A stretch of 64,000 bases of DNA from an uncultured Clostridia bacterium (GCA_945948185.1 CAMFAL010000003.1:1-64000), one strand, 5' to 3'. Numbered from the stretch's first letter, positions 20,199 through 31,311 are shown. A program made the numbers and translations. The notes: a model not told the origin generated them from the letters alone.

Positions 20199-21605
20199 TT
20201 ATTCCAGGAAGCCCTTGTACTGACGCATCAGCATCTGGGATTCCAGAGCCTTGACAGTCTCCAGCGCCACGCCGACCACGATGATGACGGAAGTACCGCC
20301 GATGGCCACGCTGCTGTTGCCGATGAGCTTGCCCGCGATCAGGGGGCAGATGGCCACGATACCCAGGTAGATGGCACCGAACAGGGTGATCTTGTTCAGG
20401 ACCTTCTTGATGAAGTCCACAGTGGGCTTGCCCGGACGGAAGCCGGGAATAAAGCCGCCCTGCTTCTTCAGGTTGTTGGCGATCTCAACGGGGTTGAACT
20501 GGATGCTGGAGTAGAAGTAGCTGAAGCCAATGATCATCACGAAGTACACCACCATATAGATGACGGACTTAGTGTCAATGGCCTGATAGATGGAGTAGGA
20601 CACGGTGCCCTTCTCGGGAACACCGATGAAGCTCCACACGGTAATGGGCAGAGAAGCAATGCTCTGGGCGAAAATGACGGGCAGAACGCCGGCCATGCTC
20701 ACCTTCATGGGCAGATTGCTGCTCTGGCCGCCGTACATCTTGCGGCCCACCTGACGCTTGGCGTACTGCACGGGGATGCGGCGCTCGGCGTCGTTGATGA
20801 AGACGATGAACACGATCAGAGCCAGGATACCCACCAGCAGCAGAATGATGCCCAAGGGGGAGATGGCGCTGTTCATAGTGGAGTCCACCATGGTCTGAAT
20901 CTGCTCTTCGCTGTAATAGGCGTAAGCCGCCTGATAGGAAGCCTTCAGCCCCTCAGCGGTGAGCGCGCCGGACCGGATGGAAGACCAGGTCTGGACGCCT
21001 TTGATCATACCGCTGATCATGCTGGGCACGCGGGCCACGATGCCGGCGAACAGGATGATGGAGATACCATTGCCCACGCCGAATTCATTGACCTGCTCAC
21101 CCATCCACATCACGAAGGAGGAGCCGGCGATTAGGGTCACAATGATGACCAGGGCGGGCCAGATGCCCTCAGCGCCGCTGGCCAACAGGTTGTAACGCTT
21201 GATCATGAAGTAGTAGCCCACAGCCTGCAGGATGGCGATGGCCACCGTGGTATAGCGGGTAATGGACTGAATCTTCTTCTTGCCCTCTTCGCCGCCGTCA
21301 CGGGCCAGCCGCTCCAGAGCGGGAATGGCCACAGTCAGCAGCTGGATGATGATGGAGCTGTTGATATAGGGCTGAATGCTCAGGGCAAATACCGTCGCCA
21401 TGGCGAAGGCTCCGCCGCTGATGGTGTTCAGCAGGCCGAAGTAGGTGCTGCCCATGGACTGCAGCTGCAGTGCCAGAGCACCCTTATCGATATAGGGAAC
21501 GGTGATGGCGTTGCCGATCCGGAAGATCAGCAGAATGAGGAGTGTAAAGATGATCTTCTTCCGCAGCTCAGGGATACCCCACGCCTTGCGAATCGTCTGG
21601 ATCAC
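20199..21605 (-). CDS. secY: preprotein translocase subunit SecY
   Basis: PYIDKGAL, PYINSSIIIQLL, NNLKKQGGFIPGFRPG motifs. Confidence 0.97.
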   Translation of the reverse strand: MIQTIRKAWGIPELRKKIIFTLLILLIFRIGNAITVPYIDKGALALQLQSMGSTYFGLLNTISGGAFAMATVFALSIQPYINSSIIIQLLTVAIPALERLARDGGEEGKKKIQSITRYTTVAIAILQAVGYYFMIKRYNLLASGAEGIWPALVIIVTLIAGSSFVMWMGEQVNEFGVGNGISIILFAGIVARVPSMISGMIKGVQTWSSIRSGALTAEGLKASYQAAYAYYSEEQIQTMVDSTMNSAISPLGIILLLVGILALIVFIVFINDAERRIPVQYAKRQVGRKMYGGQSSNLPMKVSMAGVLPVIFAQSIASLPITVWSFIGVPEKGTVSYSIYQAIDTKSVIYMVVYFVMIIGFSYFYSSIQFNPVEIANNLKKQGGFIPGFRPGKPTVDFIKKVLNKITLFGAIYLGIVAICPLIAGKLIGNSSVAIGGTSVIIVVGVALETVKALESQMLMRQYKGFLE

Positions 21606-21606
21606 G

Positions 21607-22047
21607 TTACTTCACCTCTGCCTTTCCGCCTGCTGCCTCGATAGCCTCCTTGGCAGAAGCGGAGAAAGCAGAAGCCTCCACGTTGACCTTCTTGGTGACC
21701 TTGCCGTTACCCAGAACCTTGTAGCCATACTCACACTTGGAGAGGATGCCCTTGGCCAGCAGGGCCTCGGCGGTAACAGTCTCACCATCTTCGAACGCGT
21801 TCAGGGCGTTCAGGTTGATGATCTCCAGGGGCTTTGCAAAGATGTTGTTGAAGCCGCGCTTGGGGATACGGCGGGCCAGAGGCATCTGGCCGCCTTCGAA
21901 GCCAATGCGGATCTTGCCGCCGGAACGGGCCTTCTGGCCCTTGTGGCCGCGGCCGCCGGTCTTGCCGTTGCCGGAGCCAGCGCCCCGGCCCTTACGGTAG
22001 GCCTGACGGACAGAGCCCTCGGCGGGAGACAGTTCGCTCAGTTTCAT
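21607..22047 (-). CDS. rplO: 50S ribosomal protein L15
   Basis: [36 protein letters not shown]. Confidence 0.97.
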   Translation of the reverse strand: MKLSELSPAEGSVRQAYRKGRGAGSGNGKTGGRGHKGQKARSGGKIRIGFEGGQMPLARRIPKRGFNNIFAKPLEIINLNALNAFEDGETVTAEALLAKGILSKCEYGYKVLGNGKVTKKVNVEASAFSASAKEAIEAAGGKAEVK

Positions 22048-22061
22048 AATTCCGTGCCTCC

Positions 22062-22244
22062 TTACTTCACTTCAGTGACCTGCAGCAGATAGCCGATCTT
22101 GGCGATCTTGCCGCGGGTCTGGTCGTTGTCGGGCTGCACGGTGACGTCACCGATCTTGCGCAGGCCCAGGGAATTTGCGGTGGCAACCTGCTTCTCCAGG
22201 CGGCCATTCAGGCTCTTGACGAGCTTAATATTTAAGTTTGCCAT
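22062..22244 (-). CDS. rpmD: 50S ribosomal protein L30
   Basis: [27 protein letters not shown]; start trimmed from ORF 22316. Confidence 0.94.
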   Translation of the reverse strand: MANLNIKLVKSLNGRLEKQVATANSLGLRKIGDVTVQPDNDQTRGKIAKIGYLLQVTEVK

Positions 22245-22257
22245 GTTCAGCGCCTCC

Positions 22258-22758
22258 TTAACCCACGATCTCTTCGACGCTCTTGCCGCGAATGCGGGCA
22301 ACCTCCTCGGGGCCACGCATGTTCTTCAGGCCCTGGAAAGCGGCGGCGACGACATTGTTGGGGTTGTTGGAACGCAGGCACTTGGTACGGATGTCCTTGA
22401 TGCCTGCGGCCTCGACGACGGCACGCACAGCGCCGCCGGCGATCACGCCGGTACCGGGGGCAGCGGGCTTCATCAGCACGCGGCCGGCACCAGCCTCACC
22501 GATGGTCTCATGAGGAACGGTAGTTCCGGACAGAGTCACGGTGATCATGTTCTTCTTGGCGGCCTCGATGCCCTTGCGGATAGCCTCGGGGACTTCGGCG
22601 GCCTTGCCCAGGCCGTAGCCGACCTTGCCCTTACCGTCGCCAACGACGACCAGGGCGGAGAACTTCATAACACGGCCACCCTTCACCGTCTTGGAAACAC
22701 GGTTCAGGTACACGACCTTCTCGATATACTCGCTCTGCTCTCTTTCAAATCTAGGCAT
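22258..22758 (-). CDS. rpsE: 30S ribosomal protein S5
   Basis: [35 protein letters not shown]. Confidence 0.97.
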   Translation of the reverse strand: MPRFEREQSEYIEKVVYLNRVSKTVKGGRVMKFSALVVVGDGKGKVGYGLGKAAEVPEAIRKGIEAAKKNMITVTLSGTTVPHETIGEAGAGRVLMKPAAPGTGVIAGGAVRAVVEAAGIKDIRTKCLRSNNPNNVVAAAFQGLKNMRGPEEVARIRGKSVEEIVG

Positions 22759-22777
22759 TGTTATCGTTCCTCCTTCC

Positions 22778-23137
22778 TTAGAAATTCAGGCCGCCTTCGC
22801 GGGCGCCCTCGGCCAGAGCCTTCACACGGCCGTGGTACAGGTAACCGCCGCGGTCAAAGACTACGTTCTCGATACCCTTGGCCTTGGCGCGCTCGGCAAC
22901 CAGCTTGCCAACAGCGGTAGCAGCGGCAACGTTGCCGCCGTAACCTTCGATGGCCTTGTCCAGGGAAGAAGCGGAAGCCAGGGTCACGCCGTTGACATCG
23001 TCGATGACCTGGGCGTAGATGTTGGCTTCGCTGCGGAACACATTCAGACGCGGCATCTTGGGAGTGCCGGAAATCTTGGCGCGGACGCGCTTGTGGCGCT
23101 TCAGACGCTGAGCGTTGGTATTGGGTCTCTTAATCAT
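22778..23137 (-). CDS. rplR: 50S ribosomal protein L18
   Basis: [60 protein letters not shown]. Confidence 0.97.
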   Translation of the reverse strand: MIKRPNTNAQRLKRHKRVRAKISGTPKMPRLNVFRSEANIYAQVIDDVNGVTLASASSLDKAIEGYGGNVAAATAVGKLVAERAKAKGIENVVFDRGGYLYHGRVKALAEGAREGGLNF

Positions 23138-23151
23138 ATCGGCACACCTCC

Positions 23152-23697
23152 TTACTTCTTAGCGCCGGTCTTACCCACCTTACGGCGGATAACTTCGTCA
23201 GTATACTTGATACCCTTGCCCTTATAAGGCTCGGGGGGACGCTTCTCGCGGATCTCAGCGGCAAACTGACCGACAGTCTGCTTGTCGCAGCCGCTGACCA
23301 CGATTTTATTGGGACCGGGGACATCGATGGTGATACCCTCGATCTCAGGAACGATCACCTGATGAGAGAAGCCCAGGTTCATGACCAGGTTCTTGCCCTC
23401 CTTGGCAACACGGTAACCGACGCCGTTGACGTCCAGCTCCTTCTTGAAACCGTCGGTCACGCCGACGATCATGTTGTGGAGCAGAGTACGGGTCAGGCCG
23501 TGCAGGCTGCGGTGCAGCTTGTCATCGGAAGGACGCTCCACGGTGATCGTGTTGCCTTCCTGCTTAATAATCATTTCCGCGCGCAGAGCACGGGTCAGCT
23601 CGCCCTTAGGTCCCTTCACGGTGACCACGTTGCCGTCGGCCACGTTCACGGTAACACCGGCGGGAACGGTAATGGGCATTCTGCCAATTCTAGACAT
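23152..23697 (-). CDS. rplF: 50S ribosomal protein L6
   Basis: [29 protein letters not shown]. Confidence 0.97.
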   Translation of the reverse strand: MSRIGRMPITVPAGVTVNVADGNVVTVKGPKGELTRALRAEMIIKQEGNTITVERPSDDKLHRSLHGLTRTLLHNMIVGVTDGFKKELDVNGVGYRVAKEGKNLVMNLGFSHQVIVPEIEGITIDVPGPNKIVVSGCDKQTVGQFAAEIREKRPPEPYKGKGIKYTDEVIRRKVGKTGAKK

Positions 23698-23712
23698 TGT
23701 TAAATACCCTCC

Positions 23713-24111
23713 TTACCAGACGAATGCCAGGACCTCGCCGCCGACATGCAGCTCGCGAGCCTTCTTGTCGGTCATGACGCCCTTGGACGTAGAGATGATT
23801 GCGATACCCAGGCCACGCAGAACGCGGGGCAGCTCATCGGCGCCCACATAGACGCGCAGGCCGGGCTTGGAAACGCGGCGCAGACCGGTGATGACCTTCT
23901 CTTTGCCGGCGTTGTACTTCAGAGTGATGTGGATCATGCCCTGGAGGCCGTCGTCCACCACGGTGAAGTTCTTGATGTAGCCCTCGTCCAGCAGGATCTG
24001 AGCAATGCTCTTCTTCATGTTGGAAGCGGGAACATCAACGGTGTCGTGCTTGGCACTGTTGGCGTTGCGGATGCGGGTCAGCATATCCGCAACAGGATCG
24101 GTGATATGCAT
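23713..24111 (-). CDS. rpsH: 30S ribosomal protein S8
   Basis: [33 protein letters not shown]. Confidence 0.97.
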   Translation of the reverse strand: MHITDPVADMLTRIRNANSAKHDTVDVPASNMKKSIAQILLDEGYIKNFTVVDDGLQGMIHITLKYNAGKEKVITGLRRVSKPGLRVYVGADELPRVLRGLGIAIISTSKGVMTDKKARELHVGGEVLAFVW

Positions 24112-24425
24112 GGTTAAATCCTCCTATTTTAGAGTTGCGGTCCGATGGACCGCTGCGGCAGCGAGGTATCATGGCCAATGGGGTAGTCTGCTCGCGCATG
24201 TGTGCCCAATTGGTCATGACCTTTCGCCATCCGATTATCACCTAAAGCCCCATATCAAAGGCTTTTGGTTACAAAAAAGTTAGGTCGCCAGCTCCTGTTT
24301 CGTGAGAAAACATTTCTGAACATGGCGCAGTGGGCACATTTCCGTAGAAATGTCCCACTTTTCTAGCGTACCAGAAGAACCGCAGTTCGTCAAGTATTTT
24401 TCGCTGCGCCAATTCAATTTTTTTC
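24112..24425 (-). other. 314-bp inverted-repeat-rich spacer between rpsN and rpsH
   Basis: Hairpins GCGGTCC/GGACCGC (24137-24153), TCATGGCCAATGGGG/CCCAATTGGTCATGA (24169-24219, 13/15), AGTGGG(C)ACATTTC/GAAATGTCCCACT (24329-24359); no convincing ORF. Confidence 0.7.
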
Positions 24426-24611
24426 TTAGAAAGAAGCCTTGCGGACACCGGGGATCTCGCCCTTGTAGGCCAGCTCCCGGAAGCAGATACGGCAGACACC
24501 GTAGTCACGCAGGTAAGCGTGGGGGCGGCCGCAGAGCTTGCAGCGGTTGTACTTGCGAGTGGAGAACTTCGCGGGGGCCTGCTGCTTCAGGATCATAGAT
24601 TTCTTAGCCAT
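24426..24611 (-). CDS. rpsN: 30S ribosomal protein S14, zinc-binding (type Z)
   Basis: [61 protein letters not shown]. Confidence 0.97.
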   Translation of the reverse strand: MAKKSMILKQQAPAKFSTRKYNRCKLCGRPHAYLRDYGVCRICFRELAYKGEIPGVRKASF

Positions 24612-24625
24612 TCTTCTCTTCCTCC

Positions 24626-25165
24626 TTAGCGGGCGAAGGGAGCGCCGACCTGCTTCAGCAGCTCGCGGGCCTCTTCATCGGTTTCAGCAGTGGTGCAGAT
24701 GACCACGTCCATGCCGCGGATCTTGTCGATCTTGTCGTACTCGATCTCGGGGAAGATCAGCTGCTCCTTGATGCCCAGGGCATAGTTGCCGCGGCCGTCA
24801 AAGGAGTTGGGGTTGATGCCCTGGAAGTCACGGACACGGGGCAGAGCCACGTTGAACAGACGGTCCAGGAACTCCCACATCTTGTCGCCGCGGAGAGTGA
24901 CCTTGGCGCCGATGGGCATGTCCTCACGCAGCTTGAAGTTAGCGATGGACTTGCGGGCCTTGGTGATGATGGGCTTCTGGCCGGTGATCTTGGCCAGGTC
25001 GCCGACAACGTTCTCCAGGACCTTGGAGTTTTCACGAGCCTCGCCGCAGCCCACGTTCACGACCACCTTGTCGATCTTGGGAATCTGCATGACGCTCTTG
25101 TAGCCGAACTGCTTCATCAGAGCGGGTGCGACTTCGGCATTGTACAGTTCTTTCATTCTAGCCAT
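24626..25165 (-). CDS. rplE: 50S ribosomal protein L5
   Basis: [37 protein letters not shown]. Confidence 0.97.
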   Translation of the reverse strand: MARMKELYNAEVAPALMKQFGYKSVMQIPKIDKVVVNVGCGEARENSKVLENVVGDLAKITGQKPIITKARKSIANFKLREDMPIGAKVTLRGDKMWEFLDRLFNVALPRVRDFQGINPNSFDGRGNYALGIKEQLIFPEIEYDKIDKIRGMDVVICTTAETDEEARELLKQVGAPFAR

Positions 25166-25185
25166 GTTTGCCTTACGCTCCTTTC

Positions 25186-25497
25186 TTACAGCTCAGCGCC
25201 GCAGTGCTTGCACACACGGGTCTTCTTGCCGCCCTCAACCTTGTTAGCAACGCGGGTAGCCTTGCTGCACTTGGGGCAGACCACCTGCACCTTGCAGGCG
25301 GCGATGGCAGCCTCGCGCTTGACGATGCCGCCCTCCTCGCCCTGACGGCGAGGCTTGACGTGGCAGGTCACCATATTGATGCCTTCCACAACGACCTTCA
25401 GGGAGCCGGGAACGGTGCCCAGCACCTTGCCCTGCTTACCCTTGTCCTTACCGGACAGGACGACAACGGTATCGCCCTTCTTCACGTTCATAGCCAT
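25186..25497 (-). CDS. rplX: 50S ribosomal protein L24
   Basis: [24 protein letters not shown] motif. Confidence 0.96.
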   Translation of the reverse strand: MAMNVKKGDTVVVLSGKDKGKQGKVLGTVPGSLKVVVEGINMVTCHVKPRRQGEEGGIVKREAAIAACKVQVVCPKCSKATRVANKVEGGKKTRVCKHCGAEL

Positions 25498-25512
25498 TAC
25501 TCGTTGCCCTCC

Positions 25513-25881
25513 TTAAATGACTTCGGGGGCGAGGGACAGGATCTTCATGTAATCCTTGTCACGCAGCTCGCGAGCCACAGGCCCAAAGATACGGGTACCT
25601 CTGGGGTTGTGGTCGTCCTTGATCAAGACGGCGGCGTTGTCGTCAAAGCGGACATAGGTGCCGTCGTTACGGCGGACGCCCTTGGCGCTGCGGACGATAA
25701 CGGCCTTCACGACCTCGCCCTTCTTCACGGTGCCGCCGGGAGTGGACTTGCGGACGGAAGCAACAATCACATCACCGATGTTGCCGAACTTCCGGCCGGA
25801 ACCGCCCAAAACGCGGATGCACTTGATCTCCTTGGCGCCGGTATTATCGGCGACTTTCAGATAAGACTCCTGCTGAATCAT
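25513..25881 (-). CDS. rplN: 50S ribosomal protein L14
   Basis: [27 protein letters not shown]. Confidence 0.97.
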   Translation of the reverse strand: MIQQESYLKVADNTGAKEIKCIRVLGGSGRKFGNIGDVIVASVRKSTPGGTVKKGEVVKAVIVRSAKGVRRNDGTYVRFDDNAAVLIKDDHNPRGTRIFGPVARELRDKDYMKILSLAPEVI

Positions 25882-25895
25882 ACTTCGGCACCTCC

Positions 25896-26162
25896 TTACT
25901 TCGCTTTTTCAATGATTTCGACCACGCGCCAACGCTTGTCCTTGGACAGGGGGCGGGTCTCCATCACCTTGACGGTATCGCCGATGCCGCAGGCATTCTG
26001 CTCGTCATGAGCCTTCAGCTTGTAGGTACGGCCGACGATCTTCTTATACAGAGGATGGGCGACGCGGTCTTCGATAGCGACGACCACGGTCTTGTCCATC
26101 TTGTCGGAAACAACCTTGCCAACGCGGGTCTTCCGGGAGGAAGTTCTGATTTCTTCGTTCAT
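25896..26162 (-). CDS. rpsQ: 30S ribosomal protein S17
   Basis: [31 protein letters not shown]. Confidence 0.96.
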   Translation of the reverse strand: MNEEIRTSSRKTRVGKVVSDKMDKTVVVAIEDRVAHPLYKKIVGRTYKLKAHDEQNACGIGDTVKVMETRPLSKDKRWRVVEIIEKAK

Positions 26163-26179
26163 GTTCGCTTACCTCCTTC

Positions 26180-26380
26180 TTACTGCTTGTCGGAAGCGGC
26201 GAGCTCCGCCAGCACGGTCTTGACTCGGGCAATGTCGTGCTTGGTCTCGCGGATCTTCACGGGGTTATCCAGCTGATTGGTAGCGTGCTGCATACGCAGA
26301 TAGAACAGGTCCTTCTTCAGGCCGGCCAGCTTCTCATTCAGCTGCTCGGGGGTCATCTTACGGATTTCACTTGCCTTCAT
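26180..26380 (-). CDS. rpmC: 50S ribosomal protein L29
   Basis: MKASEIRKMTPEQLNEKLAGLKKDLFYLRMQHATNQLDNP; start trimmed from ORF 26503. Confidence 0.95.
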   Translation of the reverse strand: MKASEIRKMTPEQLNEKLAGLKKDLFYLRMQHATNQLDNPVKIRETKHDIARVKTVLAELAASDKQ

Positions 26381-26381
26381 C

Positions 26382-26804
26382 TTACTCACCTGCTTCCTCG
26401 GTGCGGGCGATGATCTTCGTCTTGATGGGCAGCTTGTGGCTGGCCAGACGCAGCGCCTCGCGGGCAACTTCTTCGGGAACGCCGGCGATCTCAAACATGA
26501 CACGGCCGGGCTTCACAACGGCAACCCAGTACTCGGGGTTACCTTTACCGGAACCCATACGGGAGTCGGCAGCTCTCATGGTAACGGACTTATCGGGGAA
26601 AATCTTGATCCAGACCTGACCGCCACGCTTGGTGTAACGGGTCATGGCAATACGGGCAGCCTCGATCTGGTTGCTCTTGATCCAGCCGGGCTCCTCAGCC
26701 ACCAGGCCATACTCGCCGTAAGCGACGGTGTTGCCGCGGGTGGCCTTACCAGTCATACGACCGCGCTGCATGCGGCGGTACTTGACTCTCTTAGGCATTA
26801 ACAT
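26382..26804 (-). CDS. rplP: 50S ribosomal protein L16
   Basis: [25 protein letters not shown]. Confidence 0.97.
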   Translation of the reverse strand: MLMPKRVKYRRMQRGRMTGKATRGNTVAYGEYGLVAEEPGWIKSNQIEAARIAMTRYTKRGGQVWIKIFPDKSVTMRAADSRMGSGKGNPEYWVAVVKPGRVMFEIAGVPEEVAREALRLASHKLPIKTKIIARTEEAGE

Positions 26805-27679
26805 TACTGGGCTCCTCCTTCCTTAGCGGGGGCTGCGGGACGGCCCTGGCCGCCGCGGTTGAAACCGCCCTGGGGACGGCCCTGACCGTTGCGGTTGAAG
26901 CCGCCGTTCTGACGATCACGGTTGAAACCGCCCTGGCCGCCGCGGTTGAAGCCGCCCTGACGACGGTCGCCATCACGGCGGGGACGACGCTCACGACGCT
27001 CCTGATAGGGCTTGGAGGTGTCCATGGTGCGGGGAGTGGTGCGCAGGGTCTGAGAGAGAACCTCGCCCTTGTAGATCCAAACCTTCACGCCGATGCGGCC
27101 GAAGGTAGTGGCAGCCTCAGCGAAGCCGTACTCGATGTCGGCACGGATAGTCTGCAGGGGGATGGTGCCCTCGTGATAATGCTCAACGCCAGCGATCTCG
27201 CGGCCGCCCAGACGGCCGGAGCAACAGGTCTTGATGCCCTTGGCACCGGCGCGCATGGCGCGGGCCATGGCGTTCTTCATGGCGCGGCGGTGGGAGATAC
27301 GCTTCTCCAGCTGCTGAGCGATGTTCTCAGCCACCAGCTGAGCGTTCATGTCGGGGTTGCGGACCTCGACGATGTTCAGCTTCACCTTCTTGCCGATCAT
27401 CTTCTCGACAGCCAGACGATACTGCTCGATCTGCTCGCCGCCCTTGCCGATGACAACACCGGGACGGGCGCAGTGCAGATAGATGGTCACGGTATCAGCG
27501 CTGCGCTCGATCTCGATCTTGGGCACGCCGGCACCGTACAGGGTCTTCTTCAGGTACTTGCGGATCTTCTGATCCTCAACGATCAGGTCGCCGACCTTCT
27601 CATCACTGGCATACCAACGGGAATCCCAGTCTTTGATGACGCCCACGCGAAGGCCGTGGGGATTAACTTTCTGTCCCAT
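26804..27679 (-). CDS. rpsC: 30S ribosomal protein S3 with Gly/Asn/Arg-rich C-terminal extension
   Basis: [26 protein letters not shown] region; tail [43 protein letters not shown]. Confidence 0.97.
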   Translation of the reverse strand: MGQKVNPHGLRVGVIKDWDSRWYASDEKVGDLIVEDQKIRKYLKKTLYGAGVPKIEIERSADTVTIYLHCARPGVVIGKGGEQIEQYRLAVEKMIGKKVKLNIVEVRNPDMNAQLVAENIAQQLEKRISHRRAMKNAMARAMRAGAKGIKTCCSGRLGGREIAGVEHYHEGTIPLQTIRADIEYGFAEAATTFGRIGVKVWIYKGEVLSQTLRTTPRTMDTSKPYQERRERRPRRDGDRRQGGFNRGGQGGFNRDRQNGGFNRNGQGRPQGGFNRGGQGRPAAPAKEGGAQ

Positions 27680-27697
27680 AAACTGTTCTCCTCTCTC

Positions 27698-28042
27698 TTA
27701 TGCCTTTTCCGCCACAGCCAGGGTGACGTGAGAAGTGCGCTTATTGATACGATAGGCGCGGCCCTGGGCCCGGGGCATCATCCGCTTCAGGATGGGGCCG
27801 GGAGTGGCGAACACCTCGGACACCACCAGCTTGGCGGGGTCCATGCCGAAGTTGTTCTCGGCGTTGGCGCAGGCGGACTTCAGAAGCTTCATCAGAGGCT
27901 CGGAAGCGGCCTTGTTGGTCTGCATCAGGATGGCCATGGCGGTGCCGGCATCCTTGCCGCGGATCAGATCGCACACGATCTGGATCTTGCGGGGAGAAAT
28001 GCGGACATAGCGCAGATGGGCCTTAGCGATCTTGTTTTCCAT
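27698..28042 (-). CDS. rplV: 50S ribosomal protein L22
   Basis: [45 protein letters not shown]. Confidence 0.96.
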   Translation of the reverse strand: MENKIAKAHLRYVRISPRKIQIVCDLIRGKDAGTAMAILMQTNKAASEPLMKLLKSACANAENNFGMDPAKLVVSEVFATPGPILKRMMPRAQGRAYRINKRTSHVTLAVAEKA

Positions 28043-28060
28043 GTTCAGCATCCTCCTTTA

Positions 28061-28321
28061 TCAGTCTTTGCGATGGCCGCGGAAGGTACGGGTGGGAGCG
28101 AACTCACCCAGCTTGTGACCGACCATGTCCTCCTGGACATAGACGGGCACGTGCTTGCGGCCATCATGAACAGCAATGGTGTGACCGACGAAGGCAGGGA
28201 AGATGGTGGAGCTGCGGCTCCAGGTCTTCAGAACCTTCTTCTCGTTGTTGGCGTTCATTTCCTCGACCCGCTTCAGAAGCTCAGGGGCAACATAGGGGCC
28301 TTTTTTAATAGATCTGCTCAT
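28061..28321 (-). CDS. rpsS: 30S ribosomal protein S19
   Basis: [49 protein letters not shown]. Confidence 0.97.
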   Translation of the reverse strand: MSRSIKKGPYVAPELLKRVEEMNANNEKKVLKTWSRSSTIFPAFVGHTIAVHDGRKHVPVYVQEDMVGHKLGEFAPTRTFRGHRKD

Positions 28322-28335
28322 ATTACCTTGCCTCC

Positions 28336-29169
28336 TTACTTCTCGTTGCGACGCTTCACAATGAACTTATTGGTGGGATTCTTGCCCTTGCGGGTCTTGT
28401 AACCCATAGCAGGCTTGCCCCAAGGAGTGACAGGGCCGGGACGGCCGACAGGAGCGCGGCCCTCGCCGCCGCCGTGGGGGTGGTCATTGGGGTTCATGAC
28501 GGAGCCGCGGACGGTGGGACGCCAACCCATGTGACGCTTACGGCCGGCCTTGCCGATGTTGATGTTCTCGTGCTCGATGTTGCCTACCTGACCGATGGTG
28601 GCATAGCAGTTGGTACGCACGATGCGGACCTCGCCGGAAGGCATACGGATCTGAGCGTCGCCGCCCTCCTTGGCCATCAGCTGAGCGGCGGTACCGGCGG
28701 CGCGGACCAGCTGGGCGCCGTTGCCGGGATGCAGCTCGATGTTGTGGATGATGGTACCAACGGGGATGTTGGCGATGGGCAGAGCGTTGCCGGGCAGGAT
28801 ATCGGCGTCGGGACCGGTCATGATCTTGTGACCGGCCTTCAGGCCGACAGGAGCCAGGATGTAGCGCTTCTCGCCGTCCTCATACTCGATCAAGGCGATG
28901 TTGGCGCTGCGGTTGGGGTCATACTCCAGGCGGAGCACGGTGGCGGAGCCGACCTTGTCGCGCTTGAAGTCGATGATGCGGTACTTGCGCTTGTTGCCGC
29001 CGCCGCGATGGCGAACGGTGATGCGGCCATAGCTGTTGCGGCCGGAGCTCTTCTTCAGAGGCTCGGTCAGGCTGGGCTCGGGCTTGGCCTTCTTGTCGAT
29101 GCCGTCGAAACCGGAGACCGTCATCTGACGGCGGGAGGGAGTCGTCGGCTTAAAGGTTTTGATAGACAT
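28336..29169 (-). CDS. rplB: 50S ribosomal protein L2
   Basis: [42 protein letters not shown]. Confidence 0.98.
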   Translation of the reverse strand: MSIKTFKPTTPSRRQMTVSGFDGIDKKAKPEPSLTEPLKKSSGRNSYGRITVRHRGGGNKRKYRIIDFKRDKVGSATVLRLEYDPNRSANIALIEYEDGEKRYILAPVGLKAGHKIMTGPDADILPGNALPIANIPVGTIIHNIELHPGNGAQLVRAAGTAAQLMAKEGGDAQIRMPSGEVRIVRTNCYATIGQVGNIEHENINIGKAGRKRHMGWRPTVRGSVMNPNDHPHGGGEGRAPVGRPGPVTPWGKPAMGYKTRKGKNPTNKFIVKRRNEK

Positions 29170-29192
29170 ATCGCTTTACTCTCCTTCCGTTA

Positions 29193-29486
29193 TCAGACCA
29201 TGCCTTCGAAGAATTCGATGGTCTTGGAATCAGCAGTCAGCTGGACATAGGCCTTCTTCCAGCTCCGGGTCATGCCGGGGCGGGCAGCGCCCATGCGCTT
29301 GGCCTTGCCGGGAACATTCAGGGTGTTGACGGAAGCGACCTTCACGCCGAAGATTTCCTCAACAGCCTTCTTGATCTCGACCTTGCCAGCATTCTTGGCA
29401 ACTTCGAACACGTACTTCTTGTCGGCGGCGCCGGCCATAGCACGCTCGGTGATGATAGGACGGATAATGATATCGTAAGCAGTCAT
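29193..29486 (-). CDS. rplW: 50S ribosomal protein L23
   Basis: DIIIRPIITERAM..KYVFEVAKNAGKVEIKKAVEEIFGVKVASVNTLN. Confidence 0.96.
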   Translation of the reverse strand: MTAYDIIIRPIITERAMAGAADKKYVFEVAKNAGKVEIKKAVEEIFGVKVASVNTLNVPGKAKRMGAARPGMTRSWKKAYVQLTADSKTIEFFEGMV

Positions 29487-30109
29487 TATGCGTACACCTC
29501 CTCGATGGTAGCGAGGGCAGCCTGATCCACCACCAGGTACTGAGCGTTGATGATGTCATAAACGTTCAGCATGTTGGCAGCGGTGGTCAGCACGCCGGGG
29601 ATGTTGCGGGCGCTCTTGACGATCACGGTGTCAACAGCGGGGGTCACGACCACGGCCTTGCCGTTAACCTGGACGGCGTCCAGGAACTTGCGGAAGTCGG
29701 CGGTCTTGATGGCGTCCATCTTGATGGAGTCGATGACCACCAGCTTGCCCTCGGCAGCCTTGGCGGACAGGACGGACTTCAGAGCCAGACGCTTGACCTT
29801 CTTGTTCAGCACGTAGCTGTAATCCCGGGGCTTGGGGGCAAACACGATGCCGCCGTGAGTCCACTGGGGAGCACGGGTGCTGCCCTGACGGGCGTGGCCG
29901 GTGCCCTTCTGACGCCAGGGCTTTCTGCCGCCGCCGGAAACCTCGGCGCGGGTCAGGGCGCTCTGGGTGCCCTGTCTGCAATTGGCGAGGTGGTTCTTCA
30001 CAACCTCATGCACAACAACGGTATTGGGCTCGATGCCAAAGACCGCGTCGTTCAGTTCCACGGTACCGACTTCTGCGCCGGCCATGTTCAAAACTTTGAT
30101 CGTAGACAT
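29486..30109 (-). CDS. rplD: 50S ribosomal protein L4
   Basis: GRKPWRQKGTGHARQGSTRAPQWTHGGIVFAPKPRDYSY. Confidence 0.97.
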   Translation of the reverse strand: MSTIKVLNMAGAEVGTVELNDAVFGIEPNTVVVHEVVKNHLANCRQGTQSALTRAEVSGGGRKPWRQKGTGHARQGSTRAPQWTHGGIVFAPKPRDYSYVLNKKVKRLALKSVLSAKAAEGKLVVIDSIKMDAIKTADFRKFLDAVQVNGKAVVVTPAVDTVIVKSARNIPGVLTTAANMLNVYDIINAQYLVVDQAALATIEEVYA

Positions 30110-30127
30110 TACTCACGCACCCCTTTC

Positions 30128-30847
30128 TTACTTCGTTCTGGCGGAAGCCTTCTGCGGGTTGCGGCCGGAAGCCTTCTGCGGGTTCTTGCTGATGTCGGCA
30201 CCAGCCTGCTTGACCTTGTGGACCTTGACGGTGGACTTGATGGTCACCAGACCGCCCTTGGGGCCGGGAACGGCGCCGCAGACGACCAGCATGTTCAGCT
30301 CGGGATCAACCTTCACGACGGACAGGTTCTGGACGGTGACCTGGTCAACGCCCATGTGGCCGGCGCCGATCTTGCCCTTGAAGATACGGGAGGGATCGGT
30401 ACCGGAACCCATAGAACCGGCATGACGGTGGACAGGGCCGGTGCCGTGGGTCTCCTTCAGACGGGCAGCGCCGTGACGCTTCACAACACCAGCGTAGCCA
30501 TGGCCCTTGCTGATGCCGGTGACGTCCACGAAGTCGCCAACCTTGAAGGTGTCGGCCTTGACGATGTCGCCGATGTTCAGTTCGGCGGCGTTCTCCAGGT
30601 CGAACTCGCGCAGGTGCTTCTTGGGAGACACGCCAGCCTTGTTCAGGTGGCCCATCTCGGGCTTGGTCAGCTTGCGCTCAGGGACATCCTCATAGCCCAG
30701 CTGAACAGCCTGGTAGCCTTCCTTTTCGGAAGTCTTCTTCTGAACGACCACGCAGGGACCCGCCTCGATGACGGTGACGGGGATCACATGGCCGTTCTCG
30801 TCAAAAATCTGGGACATGCCCACTTTTTTGCCGATGATTGCTTTCAT
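30128..30847 (-). CDS. rplC: 50S ribosomal protein L3
   Basis: [52 protein letters not shown]. Confidence 0.97.
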   Translation of the reverse strand: MKAIIGKKVGMSQIFDENGHVIPVTVIEAGPCVVVQKKTSEKEGYQAVQLGYEDVPERKLTKPEMGHLNKAGVSPKKHLREFDLENAAELNIGDIVKADTFKVGDFVDVTGISKGHGYAGVVKRHGAARLKETHGTGPVHRHAGSMGSGTDPSRIFKGKIGAGHMGVDQVTVQNLSVVKVDPELNMLVVCGAVPGPKGGLVTIKSTVKVHKVKQAGADISKNPQKASGRNPQKASARTK

Positions 30848-30999
30848 GTATGTTCCTCCTTAAAGGTTATTGGTCGGCTTAGATACGTCCGGGTTGGGTC
30901 CCGGGCCGCATTGCTCTGCCGACATGACCCGTCCGCCTCGCAAGTCGGCGGACATGGACAGCAAACAGGTTTAATAAGGTATTGCGTACGAAACCAGCC
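30848..30999 (-). other. structured intercistronic spacer between rpsJ and rplC
   Basis: Inverted repeats GTCGGC (30873)/GCCGAC (30918), CCGGG (30889)/CCCGG (30900), GTCCGCC (30931)/GGCGGAC (30947). Confidence 0.6.
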
Positions 31000-31311
31000 T
31001 TACAGCTTGATCTCGATTTCCACACCGGCGGGCAGCTCGAGGGCCATCAGAGCCTCGACGGTCTTGGGGGTGGACTTGGTGATGTCGATCAGTCTCTTGT
31101 GGGTGCGGCGCTCGAACTGCTCACGGCTGTCCTTGTACTTGTGCACGGCCCGCAGGATGGTGACGACTTCCTTCTTGGTGGGCAGAGGGATGGGACCGGA
31201 AACCTCGGCGCCGGTGCGCTTGGCGGTCTCGACGATCTTCTCTGCGCTCTGGTCGATGACCTGGTGGTCATAGGCCTTCAGACGAATGCGGATCATTTCT
31301 TTCTGTGCCAT
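31000..31311 (-). CDS. rpsJ: 30S ribosomal protein S10
   Basis: [43 protein letters not shown]. Confidence 0.97.
   Translation of the reverse strand: MAQKEMIRIRLKAYDHQVIDQSAEKIVETAKRTGAEVSGPIPLPTKKEVVTILRAVHKYKDSREQFERRTHKRLIDITKSTPKTVEALMALELPAGVEIEIKL

Noticed and set aside
24377-24388. GAACCGCAGTTC, a third GAACNNNNGTTC match, inside the rpsN-rpsH spacer
   Set aside because: Half-sites match but the core violates RNRY; a few such matches are expected by chance in 64 kb and r-protein control by LexA is unlikely. Kept only as a note.
24269-24508. Small minus-strand ORFs in the rpsN-rpsH spacer (also 24035..24241)
   Set aside because: Overlap rpsN/rpsH in other frames, no plausible RBS or protein features.
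26820-26990. Possible CRISPR-like or tandem repeat array
   Set aside because: Short degenerate repeats are in-frame codons of the rpsC tail, with no spacers.
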